64,000 nucleotides of DNA from Tolumonas osonensis (GTDB taxonomy: Bacteria > Pseudomonadota > Gammaproteobacteria > Enterobacterales > Aeromonadaceae), in contig NZ_JACHGR010000006.1 in NCBI RefSeq assembly GCF_014202415.1, positions 124,001 through 188,000 of the forward strand, given 5' to 3'. Of this stretch, positions 40,270 through 49,494 are shown one piece after another (position 1 is the stretch's first letter; each line of letters opens with the position of its first letter). Position numbers and translations under genes: made by a program. The notes under the pieces were generated by a model that saw nothing but the letters and a program-made list of their open reading frames with translations, ran no database searches and was not told where the DNA came from.

Positions 40270-41001
40270 ATGATGCTGGAAAATATTCGCATTATTCTGG
40301 TTAACACTTCACATACCGGTAATATCGGCTCCGCGGCCCGGGCGATGAAGACCATGGGGTTGTCACAGCTGGTGCTGGTGGATCCGGTGCAGCCGCCCGA
40401 TGAGAAATCGACCGCACTGGCAGCGGGCGCCAATGATATTTTGGCGAACTTGCGCATTGTACCGACGCTGGCGGAGGCGATATCGGACTGTTCGCTGGTG
40501 ATTGGTACCAGTGCCCGCCCGAGAACGTTGAGCTGGCCTATGCTGGACCCGCGTCAGGCCGGCCAAAAGCTGGCCGACGGTGCGGTGAAAGGAACCGTGG
40601 CGCTGGTGTTTGGCCGCGAACGTACCGGGCTGACCAACGAAGAGCTGCAGCAATGTCACTACCACGTCAATATTCCGGCGAATCCTGAATATAGCTCGCT
40701 GAATGTGGCGATGGCGGTGCAGACGCTCTGCTACGAAATCCGTATGTCCTGGCTGGCACAGCAGGAGTCGGCGGTTCCTGTCGCGGACGACGGAGAATAC
40801 CCACCACAGGCGTCGATGGAGCTGTTTTATACGCACCTGGAAGAAACTCTGCGCCAGACCCAATTTCTGCATTCCGATCATCCTGGACATGTGATGATGC
40901 GTCTGCGGCGCATGTTTACGCGGCTGCGGCCTGATCATAACGAGTTAAATATCCTGCGCGGTATATTAACATCTGTTCAGAAAACGTTACGGAATAGTTG
41001 A
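40270..41001 (+). CDS. trmJ: TrmJ, tRNA (cytidine/uridine-32-2'-O)-methyltransferase
   Basis: SPOUT-class methyltransferase that methylates position 32 of certain tRNAs. Trefoil-knot motifs: N-terminal [34 protein letters not shown] and [19 protein letters not shown]. 243 residues (246 in E. coli). Two adjacent ATGs (40270, 40273) fit. Immediately upstream of iscR, as in E. coli. Confidence 0.95.
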   Translation: MMLENIRIILVNTSHTGNIGSAARAMKTMGLSQLVLVDPVQPPDEKSTALAAGANDILANLRIVPTLAEAISDCSLVIGTSARPRTLSWPMLDPRQAGQKLADGAVKGTVALVFGRERTGLTNEELQQCHYHVNIPANPEYSSLNVAMAVQTLCYEIRMSWLAQQESAVPVADDGEYPPQASMELFYTHLEETLRQTQFLHSDHPGHVMMRLRRMFTRLRPDHNELNILRGILTSVQKTLRNS

Positions 41002-41018
41002 GTGTTTTGGTAGGAATA

Positions 41019-41043
41019 ATACTTGACTGAAAAAGTAGGTTAT
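41019..41043 (+). promoter_or_regulatory. IscR type 1 binding site in the isc promoter
   Basis: A 25-bp dyad with ATACTTGACT on the left, an A-run centre and AGTAGGTTAT on the right, differing from the E. coli type 1 consensus at about three positions. It lies 41 bp before iscR and covers a TTGACT (-35-like, 41023-41028). Repression by [2Fe-2S]-IscR is inferred. Confidence 0.82.
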
Positions 41044-41083
41044 GACAGCATGAGCCTATCATAAACGGACAGGTATGCAAGCC

Positions 41084-41590
41084 ATGAGACTGACTTCTAA
41101 AGGACGCTATGCGGTAACAGCAATGCTGGATGTTGCCTTACATGCTGAATCCGGGCCGGTACCGTTGGCTGATATTTCCGAACGGCAGGGCATCTCTCTT
41201 TCTTATCTGGAACAGCTTTTTGCCCGTTTACGCAAGCAGGGACTGGTCTCCAGTGTGCGTGGTCCTGGCGGCGGATATCGTTTAGGTGATGATGCCGATA
41301 AGATTGCCATCGGCAAAATCATTGCAGCCGTGAACGAATCGGTAGATGCTACCCGCTGTCACGGCGAAAGTGGTTGTCAGGGTGGTGTTCAGTGTCTGAC
41401 CCATTCATTATGGCGAGATTTGAGTGCCCGTATCAGTGATTTCCTGAATGAAATTACACTGGGCGAATTAGTGCGTCAGGCAGAAATCAAACGCGTCGCC
41501 GAACAACAGAACAAACATCAGAGCTCTGCTCATTCAGCGCGTAAACCGATGATGAGTGCAGAGTCAATTATCGAAAGTTTAATGGAGTAA
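41084..41590 (+). CDS. iscR: IscR, Fe-S-responsive Rrf2-family regulator
   Basis: Repressor of the isc operon when it carries [2Fe-2S]. N-terminal winged helix ([46 protein letters not shown]) and cluster ligands C92, C98, C104 with H107. Start 41084 gives the family N terminus; ATG 41075 would add three residues and sits directly against the AGG site. 168 residues (162 in E. coli) with a longer polar tail. First gene of iscRSUA-hscBA-fdx. Confidence 0.96.
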   Translation: MRLTSKGRYAVTAMLDVALHAESGPVPLADISERQGISLSYLEQLFARLRKQGLVSSVRGPGGGYRLGDDADKIAIGKIIAAVNESVDATRCHGESGCQGGVQCLTHSLWRDLSARISDFLNEITLGELVRQAEIKRVAEQQNKHQSSAHSARKPMMSAESIIESLME

Positions 41591-41593
41591 ATG

Positions 41594-42808
41594 ATGAAAC
41601 TCCCGATTTACCTTGATTATTCAGCAACTTGCCCCGCAGATCCCCGTGTTGCTGAAAAAATGATGCAATGTTTAACTCTGGATGGCAATTTTGGTAATCC
41701 GGCGTCCCGCTCACACCGTTTCGGCTGGCAGGCCGAAGAGGCGGTGGATGAAGCGCGTAATCATGTTGCCGATCTGATTGGTGCCGATCCTCGTGAAATC
41801 GTTTTCACCTCTGGTGCGACCGAATCCAATAACCTGGCTATCAAAGGCGCTGCGCATTTCTATGTAAAGCAGGGTAAACACATCATTACCTGCAAGACCG
41901 AACACAAAGCAGTGCTGGATACCTGCCGTCATCTGGAATCCGAAGGTTATGAAGTTACTTACCTTGAACCGCAGTCTGACGGTTTGCTGACGCTGCAACA
42001 GATTGAAGCGGCCATGCGTCCGGATACCATTCTGGTCAGCATCATGCACGTCAACAATGAAATCGGTGTGGTTCAGGACGTGGCAGCGATCGGTGAATTG
42101 TGCCGTGCCCGTAAAATTCTGTTCCACGTTGATGCTGCGCAGAGCGCCGGTAAAGTCGAGATCGATGTTGACGCGATGAAGATTGACCTGCTGTCACTGT
42201 CAGCACACAAGGTTTATGGTCCGAAAGGGATCGGTGCACTGTATGTTCGCCGCAAGCCACGTGTTCGTCTGGAAGCGCAGATGCACGGTGGTGGTCACGA
42301 ACGCGGTATGCGTTCCGGTACCCTGGCAACGCATCAGATCGTGGGTATGGGCGAAGCATTCCGTATCGCCAAAGAAGAGATGGCGGATGAATCCGTACGC
42401 ATTCAGGCGCTGCGTGATCGTCTGTATGATGGTCTGAAAGATATTGAACAGGTATTCGTTAACGGTTCTATGGAACACCGTGTGGCGGGTAACCTGAACA
42501 TCAGCTTCGCTTATGTGGAAGGCGAGTCACTGATGATGGCGCTGAAAGATCTGGCGGTATCTTCCGGTTCGGCCTGTACTTCTGCCAGCCTGGAGCCTTC
42601 CTATGTGCTGCGCGCACTGGGTCTGAACGATGAACTGGCACACAGTTCCATTCGTTTCAGTATCGGCCGCTTTACCACGGCAGAAGAGATTGATTACGCA
42701 ATTGGTCTGATTCGTAACTCCATTGGCAAGTTACGTGATCTGTCACCATTGTGGGACATGTATAAAGAAGGGATTGACCTCAGCAAGGTCGAGTGGGTTA
42801 GTCACTGA
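41594..42808 (+). CDS. iscS: IscS, cysteine desulfurase
   Basis: PLP enzyme that releases sulfur from cysteine for Fe-S clusters and thio-modified tRNA. Seen: [31 protein letters not shown], the PLP-lysine region [35 protein letters not shown] and the mobile-loop Cys in [14 protein letters not shown]. 404 residues, as in E. coli. ATG 41591 directly abuts the iscR stop and 41594 is the family start; either fits. Confidence 0.98.
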   Translation: MKLPIYLDYSATCPADPRVAEKMMQCLTLDGNFGNPASRSHRFGWQAEEAVDEARNHVADLIGADPREIVFTSGATESNNLAIKGAAHFYVKQGKHIITCKTEHKAVLDTCRHLESEGYEVTYLEPQSDGLLTLQQIEAAMRPDTILVSIMHVNNEIGVVQDVAAIGELCRARKILFHVDAAQSAGKVEIDVDAMKIDLLSLSAHKVYGPKGIGALYVRRKPRVRLEAQMHGGGHERGMRSGTLATHQIVGMGEAFRIAKEEMADESVRIQALRDRLYDGLKDIEQVFVNGSMEHRVAGNLNISFAYVEGESLMMALKDLAVSSGSACTSASLEPSYVLRALGLNDELAHSSIRFSIGRFTTAEEIDYAIGLIRNSIGKLRDLSPLWDMYKEGIDLSKVEWVSH

Positions 42809-42826
42809 TAGTTAGAGGAATATAGT

Positions 42827-43213
42827 ATGGCTTACAGTGAAAAGGTTATTGATCATTACGAACACCCGCGCAATGTTGGTTCCTTCGACAAGGATGATCC
42901 AAACGTTGCGACCGGCATGGTGGGTGCGCCAGCTTGCGGTGACGTAATGAAACTGCAGTTAAAAGTAAATGAAGATGGCGTTATTGAAGATGCCAAATTT
43001 AAAACGTATGGTTGTGGTTCAGCTATCGCATCCAGCTCGCTGGTGACCGAATGGGTAAAAGGCAAGACGCTGGACGAAGCGGCCGCCATCAAGAACACGG
43101 ATATTGCCGAAGAACTGGCATTGCCACCGGTAAAAATCCACTGTTCTATTCTGGCTGAAGACGCTATCAAGGCAGCCATTGCGGATTACAAGCACAAGAA
43201 AGGTTTGAATTAA
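42827..43213 (+). CDS. iscU: IscU, Fe-S cluster scaffold
   Basis: Scaffold for cluster assembly with IscS and delivery through HscA/HscB. Ligand residues C37, D39, C63 and C106 are in the canonical positions, and the HscA-recognition motif LPPVK is at 99-103. 128 residues, as in E. coli. 18 bp after iscS. Confidence 0.98.
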   Translation: MAYSEKVIDHYEHPRNVGSFDKDDPNVATGMVGAPACGDVMKLQLKVNEDGVIEDAKFKTYGCGSAIASSSLVTEWVKGKTLDEAAAIKNTDIAEELALPPVKIHCSILAEDAIKAAIADYKHKKGLN

Positions 43214-43233
43214 GGTTAGTAAGGTAGGGACAT

Positions 43234-43557
43234 ATGGCGATTACATTATCGGATGCAGCGGCAGAACGCGTAAAACGCTTTCTCACGAATCGTGGTAAAG
43301 GTGTGGGTTTGCGCCTGGGCGTGAAAACTTCCGGCTGTTCCGGTATGGCCTATGTCCTCGAGTTCGTTGATGATCTGAATGAAGAAGATCAGGTCTACGA
43401 AGACAAAGGCGTTAAAGTGATTATTGACGCGAAAAGTCTGGCCTATCTGGACGGTACAGAGCTGGATTTTGTCAAAGAAGGTCTGAACGAAGGCTTCAAG
43501 TTCAACAACCCGAATGTCAAAGACGCCTGCGGGTGCGGTGAAAGTTTCACCGTTTAA
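43234..43557 (+). CDS. iscA: IscA, A-type Fe-S carrier
   Basis: Carries iron or Fe-S clusters to apo-proteins. The three conserved cysteines C35, C99 and C101 (CGCGESF at the C terminus) are present; 107 residues as in E. coli. 20 bp after iscU and followed by an intra-operon terminator. Confidence 0.97.
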   Translation: MAITLSDAAAERVKRFLTNRGKGVGLRLGVKTSGCSGMAYVLEFVDDLNEEDQVYEDKGVKVIIDAKSLAYLDGTELDFVKEGLNEGFKFNNPNVKDACGCGESFTV

Positions 43558-43612
43558 TCATCCGTCAGAAGCGTAATGCGAATTCGACTCGCTTACTGCA
43601 CTGTTACATGAT

Positions 43613-43638
43613 AAAAGGCGCACTAAAGCGCCTTTTTC
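43613..43638 (+). terminator. Terminator/attenuator inside the isc operon
   Basis: Stem AAAAGGCGC / GCGCCTTTT, 6-base loop, with a T-tail, located between iscA and hscB. It should reduce transcription of hscBA-fdx relative to iscRSUA unless read through. Confidence 0.85.
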
Positions 43639-43664
43639 ATTTATATCCCCAGAGGGAACCGCTT

Positions 43665-44180
43665 GTGAATTATTTTGAATTATTCCGGATTCCGGTCTCG
43701 CTGAACGTTGATACTGCAGCGCTGGCAGTGCGTTACCGTGATTTGCAGAAACAATATCATCCGGACAACGTGGCCGCGCAATCTGACGCGATCAAGCTGG
43801 AGTCCATGCAGAAAACGGTTGAGATCAACAGTGCCTACAACACACTGAAGAACCCGCTCTCCTGTGCGGAATATTTGCTGCTGTTACAAGGTATCGATCT
43901 GCGTCACGAGCAGCACACCGTAAAAGACACGGCGTTTCTGATGGAACAGCTGGAATGGCGGGAAGAGCTGGATGATTTACAGAAAAAGCCGGATGAAACG
44001 GCAATCAGTCGCTTCCAGAGCAGAGTGAAACAGCACTATCAGCGCTATTTTCAGTCACTGGAGCAGCAACTGGCGGATGAACAATACACGGAAGCGGCCG
44101 ATACATTACGTAAACTGAAGTTTGTTCAGAAGATGAAGGATGAACTGAATAAACTGGAAGAGTCGCTCTTTGATTTATAA
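43665..44180 (+). CDS. hscB: HscB, J-domain co-chaperone for HscA
   Basis: Delivers IscU to HscA and stimulates its ATPase. N-terminal J domain with H32-P33-D34 and a C-terminal helical domain. The start is GTG 43665 (MNYFELFRIP) behind AGAGGGAA, giving 171 residues exactly as in E. coli; the in-frame ATG at 43608 would put the terminator hairpin inside the gene and is rejected. Confidence 0.95.
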   Translation: MNYFELFRIPVSLNVDTAALAVRYRDLQKQYHPDNVAAQSDAIKLESMQKTVEINSAYNTLKNPLSCAEYLLLLQGIDLRHEQHTVKDTAFLMEQLEWREELDDLQKKPDETAISRFQSRVKQHYQRYFQSLEQQLADEQYTEAADTLRKLKFVQKMKDELNKLEESLFDL

Positions 44181-44228
44181 TGAATAAGGTATGTTTCTGT
44201 GCATACCGATGAGGTCTAGAGATACGTT

Positions 44229-46079
44229 ATGGCGTTATTGCATATCGCGGAACCCGGACTGAGCGCCGCTCCGCATCAGCAAAAGTGGGCGGTAGGCATT
44301 GATCTGGGAACAACGAACTCACTGGTTGCTGTTGTTCGTAGTGGTGTCGCTGAAACACTGAAAGATGAACAGGGAAGAGATATTCTGCCTTCAGTTGTTC
44401 GTTATCTTCCCGAGGGGCTGCAAGTCGGCGCAGAGGCCAAGCATGCGGCAGCGGAAGATCCGCTGAATACAATCCAGTCTGTAAAACGTTTCATGGGCAA
44501 GGCCTTTGCGGATGTGGCGCAGAGTAATCTGCCGTATCAGTTTACCGGTGAAGACAAAGGCCTGGTACATATCACCACCTGTCAGGGGGATGTCAATCCG
44601 GTTCAGGTTTCTGCCGAGATCCTGAAGGCATTGCAGCTTCGCGCAACAGAGGCGCTGGGCGCTGATCTGGATGGCGTAGTCATTACCGTTCCTGCCTATT
44701 TCAATGATGCGCAGCGTCAGGCGACCAAAGATGCCGCCCGTCTGGCCGGTATGCATGTTCTGCGTTTGCTGAATGAGCCGACGGCTGCTGCGGTGGCTTA
44801 TGGTCTCGATTCCGGTCAGGAAGGCGTGATCGCCGTTTATGATCTGGGCGGTGGTACGTTCGATATTTCTATTCTGCGTCTGCATCAGGGTGTCTTTGAA
44901 GTCATGGCGACTGGCGGGGATTCCGCGCTGGGCGGGGATGACTTTGATCATCTGCTGGCCGACTGGATCGCCGAACAGGCGGGTCTGGTTGCGCCATTCA
45001 CCCCGCAGGTGCAACGTCAGTTGCTGGATCTGGCTTGTGATGTCAAACAGCAACTGAGTGCTCAGGATACGGTGGCGGTTTCGTTTGCCCAATGGTCCGG
45101 CAGTATTGATCGCGTTCAGTTTGAAGCGCTGATCACGCCGCTGGTGAAACGTACACTGATGTCATGCCGTCGCGCCATCAAGGATGCCGGGGTAGAGACT
45201 GACGAGGTACTGCAGGTGGTCATGGTTGGTGGCTCGACCCGCGTGCCGCTGGTGCGTCAGATGGTTGGCGATTTCTTTGGCCGTACGCCGTTAACCAGCA
45301 TCGATCCGGACAAGGTAGTGGCTATCGGTGCTGCCATTCAGGCGGATATTCTGGTTGGTAACAAGCCTGAATCGGAAATGCTGCTGCTGGATGTGATCCC
45401 GCTGTCGCTGGGGCTGGAAACCATGGGCGGTCTGGTCGAGAAGATCATTCCGCGCAATACCACCATTCCGGCGGCCCGCGCACAGGATTTCACCACCTTT
45501 AAGGATGGTCAGACAGCCATGATGATCCATGTGCTGCAGGGTGAACGTGAACTGGTGAGTGATTGCCGTTCGCTGGCCCGCTTTGTCCTGCGTGGTATTC
45601 CGCCGATGGCAGCGGGAGCAGCCCATATTCGCGTCACCTTCCAGGTCGATGCCGACGGGTTGTTGTCCGTTAGTGCGATGGAAAAAAGTACCGGTATTCA
45701 GGCGGCGATTGAGGTGAAACCGTCTTACGGTCTGCATGAAGACGATATGCTCAGAATGTTGCGTGAATCGGTCGAGTTCGCAGAAAAGGACATTCAGGCC
45801 CGTATGCTGGTGGAACAAAAGGTTGAAGCGGATCGGGTGCTGGAAAGTCTGCGACAGGCTTTGGCTAAAGATGGTGATGCGCTGTTGTCTGCCGATGAGC
45901 GGGCTGCCATTGATGCGGCGATACAACATTTGGTGATGGTTCAGCAGGGTGACGATGCCGACGCGATCAAGGCCGCCATTACTGCACTGGATGAAGCCAC
46001 GAGTGAATTTGCTGCAAGACGCATGGATGCATCGATCCGTGTTGCTTTGCAGGGACATAAGATTGACGAGGTGAACTGA
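44229..46079 (+). CDS. hscA: HscA, Hsp70-type chaperone for Fe-S assembly
   Basis: Specialised Hsp70 that promotes cluster transfer from IscU. ATPase domain motifs [64 protein letters not shown] and [15 protein letters not shown], then the beta-sandwich substrate domain and a helical lid. 616 residues as in E. coli. Its TGA overlaps the fdx ATG. Confidence 0.97.
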   Translation: MALLHIAEPGLSAAPHQQKWAVGIDLGTTNSLVAVVRSGVAETLKDEQGRDILPSVVRYLPEGLQVGAEAKHAAAEDPLNTIQSVKRFMGKAFADVAQSNLPYQFTGEDKGLVHITTCQGDVNPVQVSAEILKALQLRATEALGADLDGVVITVPAYFNDAQRQATKDAARLAGMHVLRLLNEPTAAAVAYGLDSGQEGVIAVYDLGGGTFDISILRLHQGVFEVMATGGDSALGGDDFDHLLADWIAEQAGLVAPFTPQVQRQLLDLACDVKQQLSAQDTVAVSFAQWSGSIDRVQFEALITPLVKRTLMSCRRAIKDAGVETDEVLQVVMVGGSTRVPLVRQMVGDFFGRTPLTSIDPDKVVAIGAAIQADILVGNKPESEMLLLDVIPLSLGLETMGGLVEKIIPRNTTIPAARAQDFTTFKDGQTAMMIHVLQGERELVSDCRSLARFVLRGIPPMAAGAAHIRVTFQVDADGLLSVSAMEKSTGIQAAIEVKPSYGLHEDDMLRMLRESVEFAEKDIQARMLVEQKVEADRVLESLRQALAKDGDALLSADERAAIDAAIQHLVMVQQGDDADAIKAAITALDEATSEFAARRMDASIRVALQGHKIDEVN

Positions 46080-46417
46080 TGCCGAAAATCGTATTTTTAC
46101 CCCATGAAAAACTGTGTCCGGAAGGCATGGTAGTTGAGGCCAAAAAAGGGGAAACCATTCTGGATGTGGCGCTGGCGAACGGCATTAATATCGAACACGC
46201 CTGTGAAAAATCCTGTGCCTGCACGACGTGCCATTGCATTATCCGGGAAGGTTTTGATTCGCTTGAGCCGAGTGATGAACTGGAAGATGACATGCTGGAC
46301 AAGGCCTGGGGGCTGGAGCCGGAATCGCGGCTGAGCTGTCAGGCGCATGTGGACGATGAAGATTTGACGGTGGAAATTCCGAAGTACACGATCAATCTGG
46401 CTTCTGAGCAGCATTAA
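46079..46417 (+). CDS. fdx: Fdx, [2Fe-2S] ferredoxin of the isc system
   Basis: Electron donor for cluster assembly. Ligands C42, C48, C51 and C87 are in the adrenodoxin-type spacing; an extra C46 is also present, as in E. coli Fdx. 112 residues (111 in E. coli). The start overlaps the hscA stop (coupled). iscX, which follows fdx in E. coli, is absent. Confidence 0.96.
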   Translation: MPKIVFLPHEKLCPEGMVVEAKKGETILDVALANGINIEHACEKSCACTTCHCIIREGFDSLEPSDELEDDMLDKAWGLEPESRLSCQAHVDDEDLTVEIPKYTINLASEQH

Positions 46418-46431
46418 TCTTTGTTACATGA

Positions 46432-46478
46432 AAATGGAGCAACAGTGGGACCTGAAGTGGTAACCTGTTGCTCCATTT
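46432..46478 (+). terminator. Long hairpin between fdx and pepB
   Basis: Perfect 14-base stem AAATGGAGCAACAG / CTGTTGCTCCATTT with a 19-base loop, followed by TTCTATTTTC. It probably terminates the isc operon, perhaps incompletely since pepB follows at 27 bp. Confidence 0.72.
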
Positions 46479-46504
46479 CTATTTTCAGGATATCGGAAAG
46501 AATC

Positions 46505-47800
46505 ATGACAACATCCATGGCTGTTATTCTGGTTGAAGCGCCTGCTGATGCCTGCTGGGGTGAGAACGCCTTACTGAGTTTTAATCAGGGTTCTGCATTT
46601 ATTCATCTCACAGGGTCGTCATCTGATTGGTTACGTCTTATTCAGCGGGCCGCCCGCCGGCTGGATGGTCAGGGTATCAAACAACTGTCTCTGATTGGTG
46701 ATGAATGGGATCTGGAACGTCGCTACGCGTTTTGCCAGGGGTTCTATAACCCGCGCGGCGGTCAGCAACTCGATCCTGGCAGCATGAGTGCGGAAGAACA
46801 GCAACAACTGGATGATCTGCTGGAAACGACCCGCTGGATCCGTGAAATAACCAATGCCTCGCCGGAAGAGCTGTATCCGGTCGCGCTGGCCACTGAAGCC
46901 GCGAAATTTGTCGCGAGTCAGGCACCTGAACAGGTGAATTATCATATTTTGTCCGGCGAAGCGCTGAAAGAGCTGGGTTATACCGGCATCTATAATGTGG
47001 GCCGTGGCAGTGCCAATGAGCCGGCATTCCTGAAGCTGGATTTCAACCCGACCGGCGATCTGGATGCGCCAATCACGGCATGTCTGGTTGGGAAGGGTAT
47101 TACCTTCGATTCGGGCGGCTACAGTCTGAAAGAATCAGACATGATGCTGCCGATGAAATCGGATATGGGGGGTGCCGCCATGCTGGCAGGGGCTCTGGCG
47201 CTGGCAATCCGTCAGGGGTTGAATCAGCGTGTCCAGCTGATGCTCTGCTGTGCAGAAAACCTGGTCAGTGGTAATGCATTCAAACTGGGGGATATTCTGA
47301 CCTATCGTAATGGTGTCAGCGTGGAAGTGCTGAACACCGATGCCGAAGGTCGTCTGGTGCTGGCTGATGGCTTGCTGGACGCCAGCGCGACCGGTGCGCC
47401 GTATATCCTGGATGCGGCGACGCTGACCGGTGCAGCCAAAGTGGCGTTAGGTCGTGATTATCATGCTGTGTTCAGTCTGCAGGATGAACAGTCAGCTGCT
47501 GTTGTTGCCTGTGCCAAAGCAGAAAATGAGAAAGCGTGGCCATTACCGCTGGAGCCGTGGCACGCGGCGCAACTGACCTCTTCCTATGCGGATATCGGTA
47601 ATGTTTCTTCGGCTGAAGGAACGGCAGGCGCGACGACTGCTGCGGCATTCCTTTCAAAATTCGTCCGCGAAGATGTGAAAGGCTGGGTACACATGGATTT
47701 GTCGGCCTCGTTCCAGAAAAATGCGAACGATCTGTGGGCGCCGGGCGGTAAAGGCCATGGGGTCAGAACGATCGCCCGCTGGTTACGTTCCCTCGGCTAA
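46505..47800 (+). CDS. pepB: PepB, leucyl-aminopeptidase-family peptidase B
   Basis: M17 metallo-aminopeptidase with broad N-terminal residue range. Metal/catalytic motifs: VGKGITFDSGGYSLK, MKSDMGGAAM and the M17 signature NTDAEGRLVLADGL. ATG 46505 (MTTSMAV) follows GGAAAG; the longer frame upstream would cover the hairpin. 431 residues (427 in E. coli PepB). Beside the isc operon, as in E. coli. Confidence 0.94.
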   Translation: MTTSMAVILVEAPADACWGENALLSFNQGSAFIHLTGSSSDWLRLIQRAARRLDGQGIKQLSLIGDEWDLERRYAFCQGFYNPRGGQQLDPGSMSAEEQQQLDDLLETTRWIREITNASPEELYPVALATEAAKFVASQAPEQVNYHILSGEALKELGYTGIYNVGRGSANEPAFLKLDFNPTGDLDAPITACLVGKGITFDSGGYSLKESDMMLPMKSDMGGAAMLAGALALAIRQGLNQRVQLMLCCAENLVSGNAFKLGDILTYRNGVSVEVLNTDAEGRLVLADGLLDASATGAPYILDAATLTGAAKVALGRDYHAVFSLQDEQSAAVVACAKAENEKAWPLPLEPWHAAQLTSSYADIGNVSSAEGTAGATTAAAFLSKFVREDVKGWVHMDLSASFQKNANDLWAPGGKGHGVRTIARWLRSLG

Positions 47801-47948
47801 ATCTTCTTTCAGCGTCGTCATTCTTGGCTTATACCAGAGAGAATTACGGCGCTGTCTGCTTCTGACCCCCACGCCTGCTGATACAAATATTCTAAAATTC
47901 GATCAACTTATCATTAACACAATTTTTTCAATTGCAGCACATCCTGTT

Positions 47949-47988
47949 TCATCATAACGTAGTACATAAGGAAAAATAGTTATGATGA
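47949..47988 (+). repeat. Dyad in the ndk leader
   Basis: Perfect 10-base arms TCATCATAAC and GTTATGATGA around a 20-base loop, ending 14 bp before the ndk start. Possible mRNA leader hairpin or operator; no T-run. Confidence 0.45.
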
Positions 47989-48002
47989 TACAAGGACATA
48001 GC

Positions 48003-48434
48003 ATGACGATTGAACGCACTTTCTCCATCATCAAGCCAGATGCAGTGGCAAAGAACATTATTGGCGAGATTTACCACCGTTTTGAGTGTGCAGGCCTGCA
48101 TATCATTGCTGCGAAAATGCTGCATTTGTCTCAGGAACAGGCTGCGGGTTTCTATGCCGAGCATAAAGGCAAGCCATTCTACGATAACCTGCTGAAATTC
48201 ATGACATCAGGGCCGATTGTGGTTCAGGTGCTGGAAGGTCAGGATGCCATCCGTCGTCATCGTGAATTACTGGGTAGTACTGATCCGGAAAAAGCACAGG
48301 CGGGAACCATTCGCGCAGACCATGCCATCTCCGTCACACAAAATGCGGTGCATGGCTCTGATTCGGCCGAATCGGCTGCGCGGGAAATCGAATTTTTCTT
48401 CACGGAAGATGAAATCTGCCCACGTACCCGCTGA
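48003..48434 (+). CDS. ndk: Ndk, nucleoside diphosphate kinase
   Basis: Balances nucleoside triphosphate pools through a phospho-His intermediate. [12 protein letters not shown] at the N terminus and active-site NAVHGSDS with H117. 143 residues as in E. coli. ATG 48003 follows AAGGACA; an upstream in-frame ATG (47982) falls in the leader dyad and is less likely. Confidence 0.97.
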   Translation: MTIERTFSIIKPDAVAKNIIGEIYHRFECAGLHIIAAKMLHLSQEQAAGFYAEHKGKPFYDNLLKFMTSGPIVVQVLEGQDAIRRHRELLGSTDPEKAQAGTIRADHAISVTQNAVHGSDSAESAAREIEFFFTEDEICPRTR

Positions 48435-48507
48435 ATGCTGGCAGGTACGGATAGTTGATATTGACATCTGCAATCAGATCATTGATCGTATTCTTCCGCA
48501 TCCCTTG

Positions 48508-48545
48508 TGATCGCCTGATATAATGATTATTTCGTCAGGCGATCA
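48508..48545 (+). promoter_or_regulatory. Palindrome around an extended -10, probable mlaA promoter
   Basis: Perfect 11-base arms TGATCGCCTGA and TCAGGCGATCA flank TATAATGATTATTTCG. TGATATAAT (48516-48524) is an extended -10 match. An A-run rather than T-run follows, so this is more like an operator over a promoter than a terminator. Confidence 0.5.
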
Positions 48546-48596
48546 AAAAATGCAGCCGTTTTACGTCTGCCTCAATGACATTACTGAATCATTATC

Positions 48597-49424
48597 ATGA
48601 TACCAATCCGAAAACTGCTCTCAGTGCTCGTGTGTGGATTTTTCTCTTCTGTAACGTATGCCGCGGCGACGGCAGAAGATGCGCCGGCACAAACCGATAT
48701 TCTGGCTACGCATATCTCGGCGGATTACCCATCCGGGCCGGGTGGATCGACCGATTCGTTCCCGACATTCAACCGGGCAATGTGGTGGCTCAACTATGAC
48801 ATTCTGGACAAGAATGTGTTCAGACCGGTGGTACACGGCTACGTGGAATGGGTACCGGCGCCGTTTCGTACCGGTGTCAGCAATTTTGTTGCTAACCTGG
48901 ATGAGCCTAACAATACGGTAAATAACCTGTTGCTGGGTGAGTTCGGACATTCCGGTGCCAGTCTGGCCCGTTTCTCGCTGAACTCGACGGTCGGCCTGCT
49001 GGGGTTGTTTGATATCGCCACGGATATGGGTATTGAACGGCGTGAGATGAGCATGTCGACCGTGCTGGGCCGGGCGAAAATGACACAGGGGCCGTATTTC
49101 ATGATCCCGGTTGCGGGCCCGATGACTTTACGCAGCGGGATCGGACAGGTTGTGGATAATCTGTACTGGCCATACAGCTACATGACGACACCGGTCACGA
49201 TTGCGAAATTCGCGCTGTCCGGTCTGGATGCCCGTTCCAAAGTGATCGACCAGGAAGCCATTATCGACAATGCGCTTGATCCATATATCACGACCCGGGA
49301 TTTTTACCTGCAGTATCAGGAAGCGAAAGTGCAGGGTAAAAAAGCCGCTAAAATGGGCAGCAAGAGCGACGCTGAAACCGATGCTGAAGTTGAAAAATAC
49401 CTGGATGAAATCGACAGCGAATAG
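48597..49424 (+). CDS. mlaA: MlaA/VacJ-family outer-membrane lipid asymmetry protein
   Basis: MlaA removes misplaced phospholipids from the outer leaflet and passes them to MlaC. Family blocks: FNRAMWWLNYDILDKNVFRPV, VSNFVANLDEPNNTVNNLL, RFSLNSTVGLLGLFDIA and GPYFMIPVAGPMTLR. A signal peptide is present (about 1-22, ending TYA), but the canonical lipobox is missing: the only Cys (C13, SVLVCGF) is poorly placed. The C terminus is a long charged tail. 275 residues. Single gene between its own promoter region and a terminator. Confidence 0.92.
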   Translation: MIPIRKLLSVLVCGFFSSVTYAAATAEDAPAQTDILATHISADYPSGPGGSTDSFPTFNRAMWWLNYDILDKNVFRPVVHGYVEWVPAPFRTGVSNFVANLDEPNNTVNNLLLGEFGHSGASLARFSLNSTVGLLGLFDIATDMGIERREMSMSTVLGRAKMTQGPYFMIPVAGPMTLRSGIGQVVDNLYWPYSYMTTPVTIAKFALSGLDARSKVIDQEAIIDNALDPYITTRDFYLQYQEAKVQGKKAAKMGSKSDAETDAEVEKYLDEIDSE

Positions 49425-49438
49425 AATTAATTGCAACG

Positions 49439-49473
49439 AACAAGGGCGTAACTCAGGTTACGCCCTTGTTTAT
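49439..49473. terminator. Terminator between mlaA and the GH4 gene (convergent)
   Basis: Perfect 14-base stem AACAAGGGCGTAAC / GTTACGCCCTTGTT with a 4-base loop. Placed to end both convergent transcripts. Confidence 0.87.
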
Positions 49474-49494
49474 ATGTGCTGTGTATGTCGCCGA

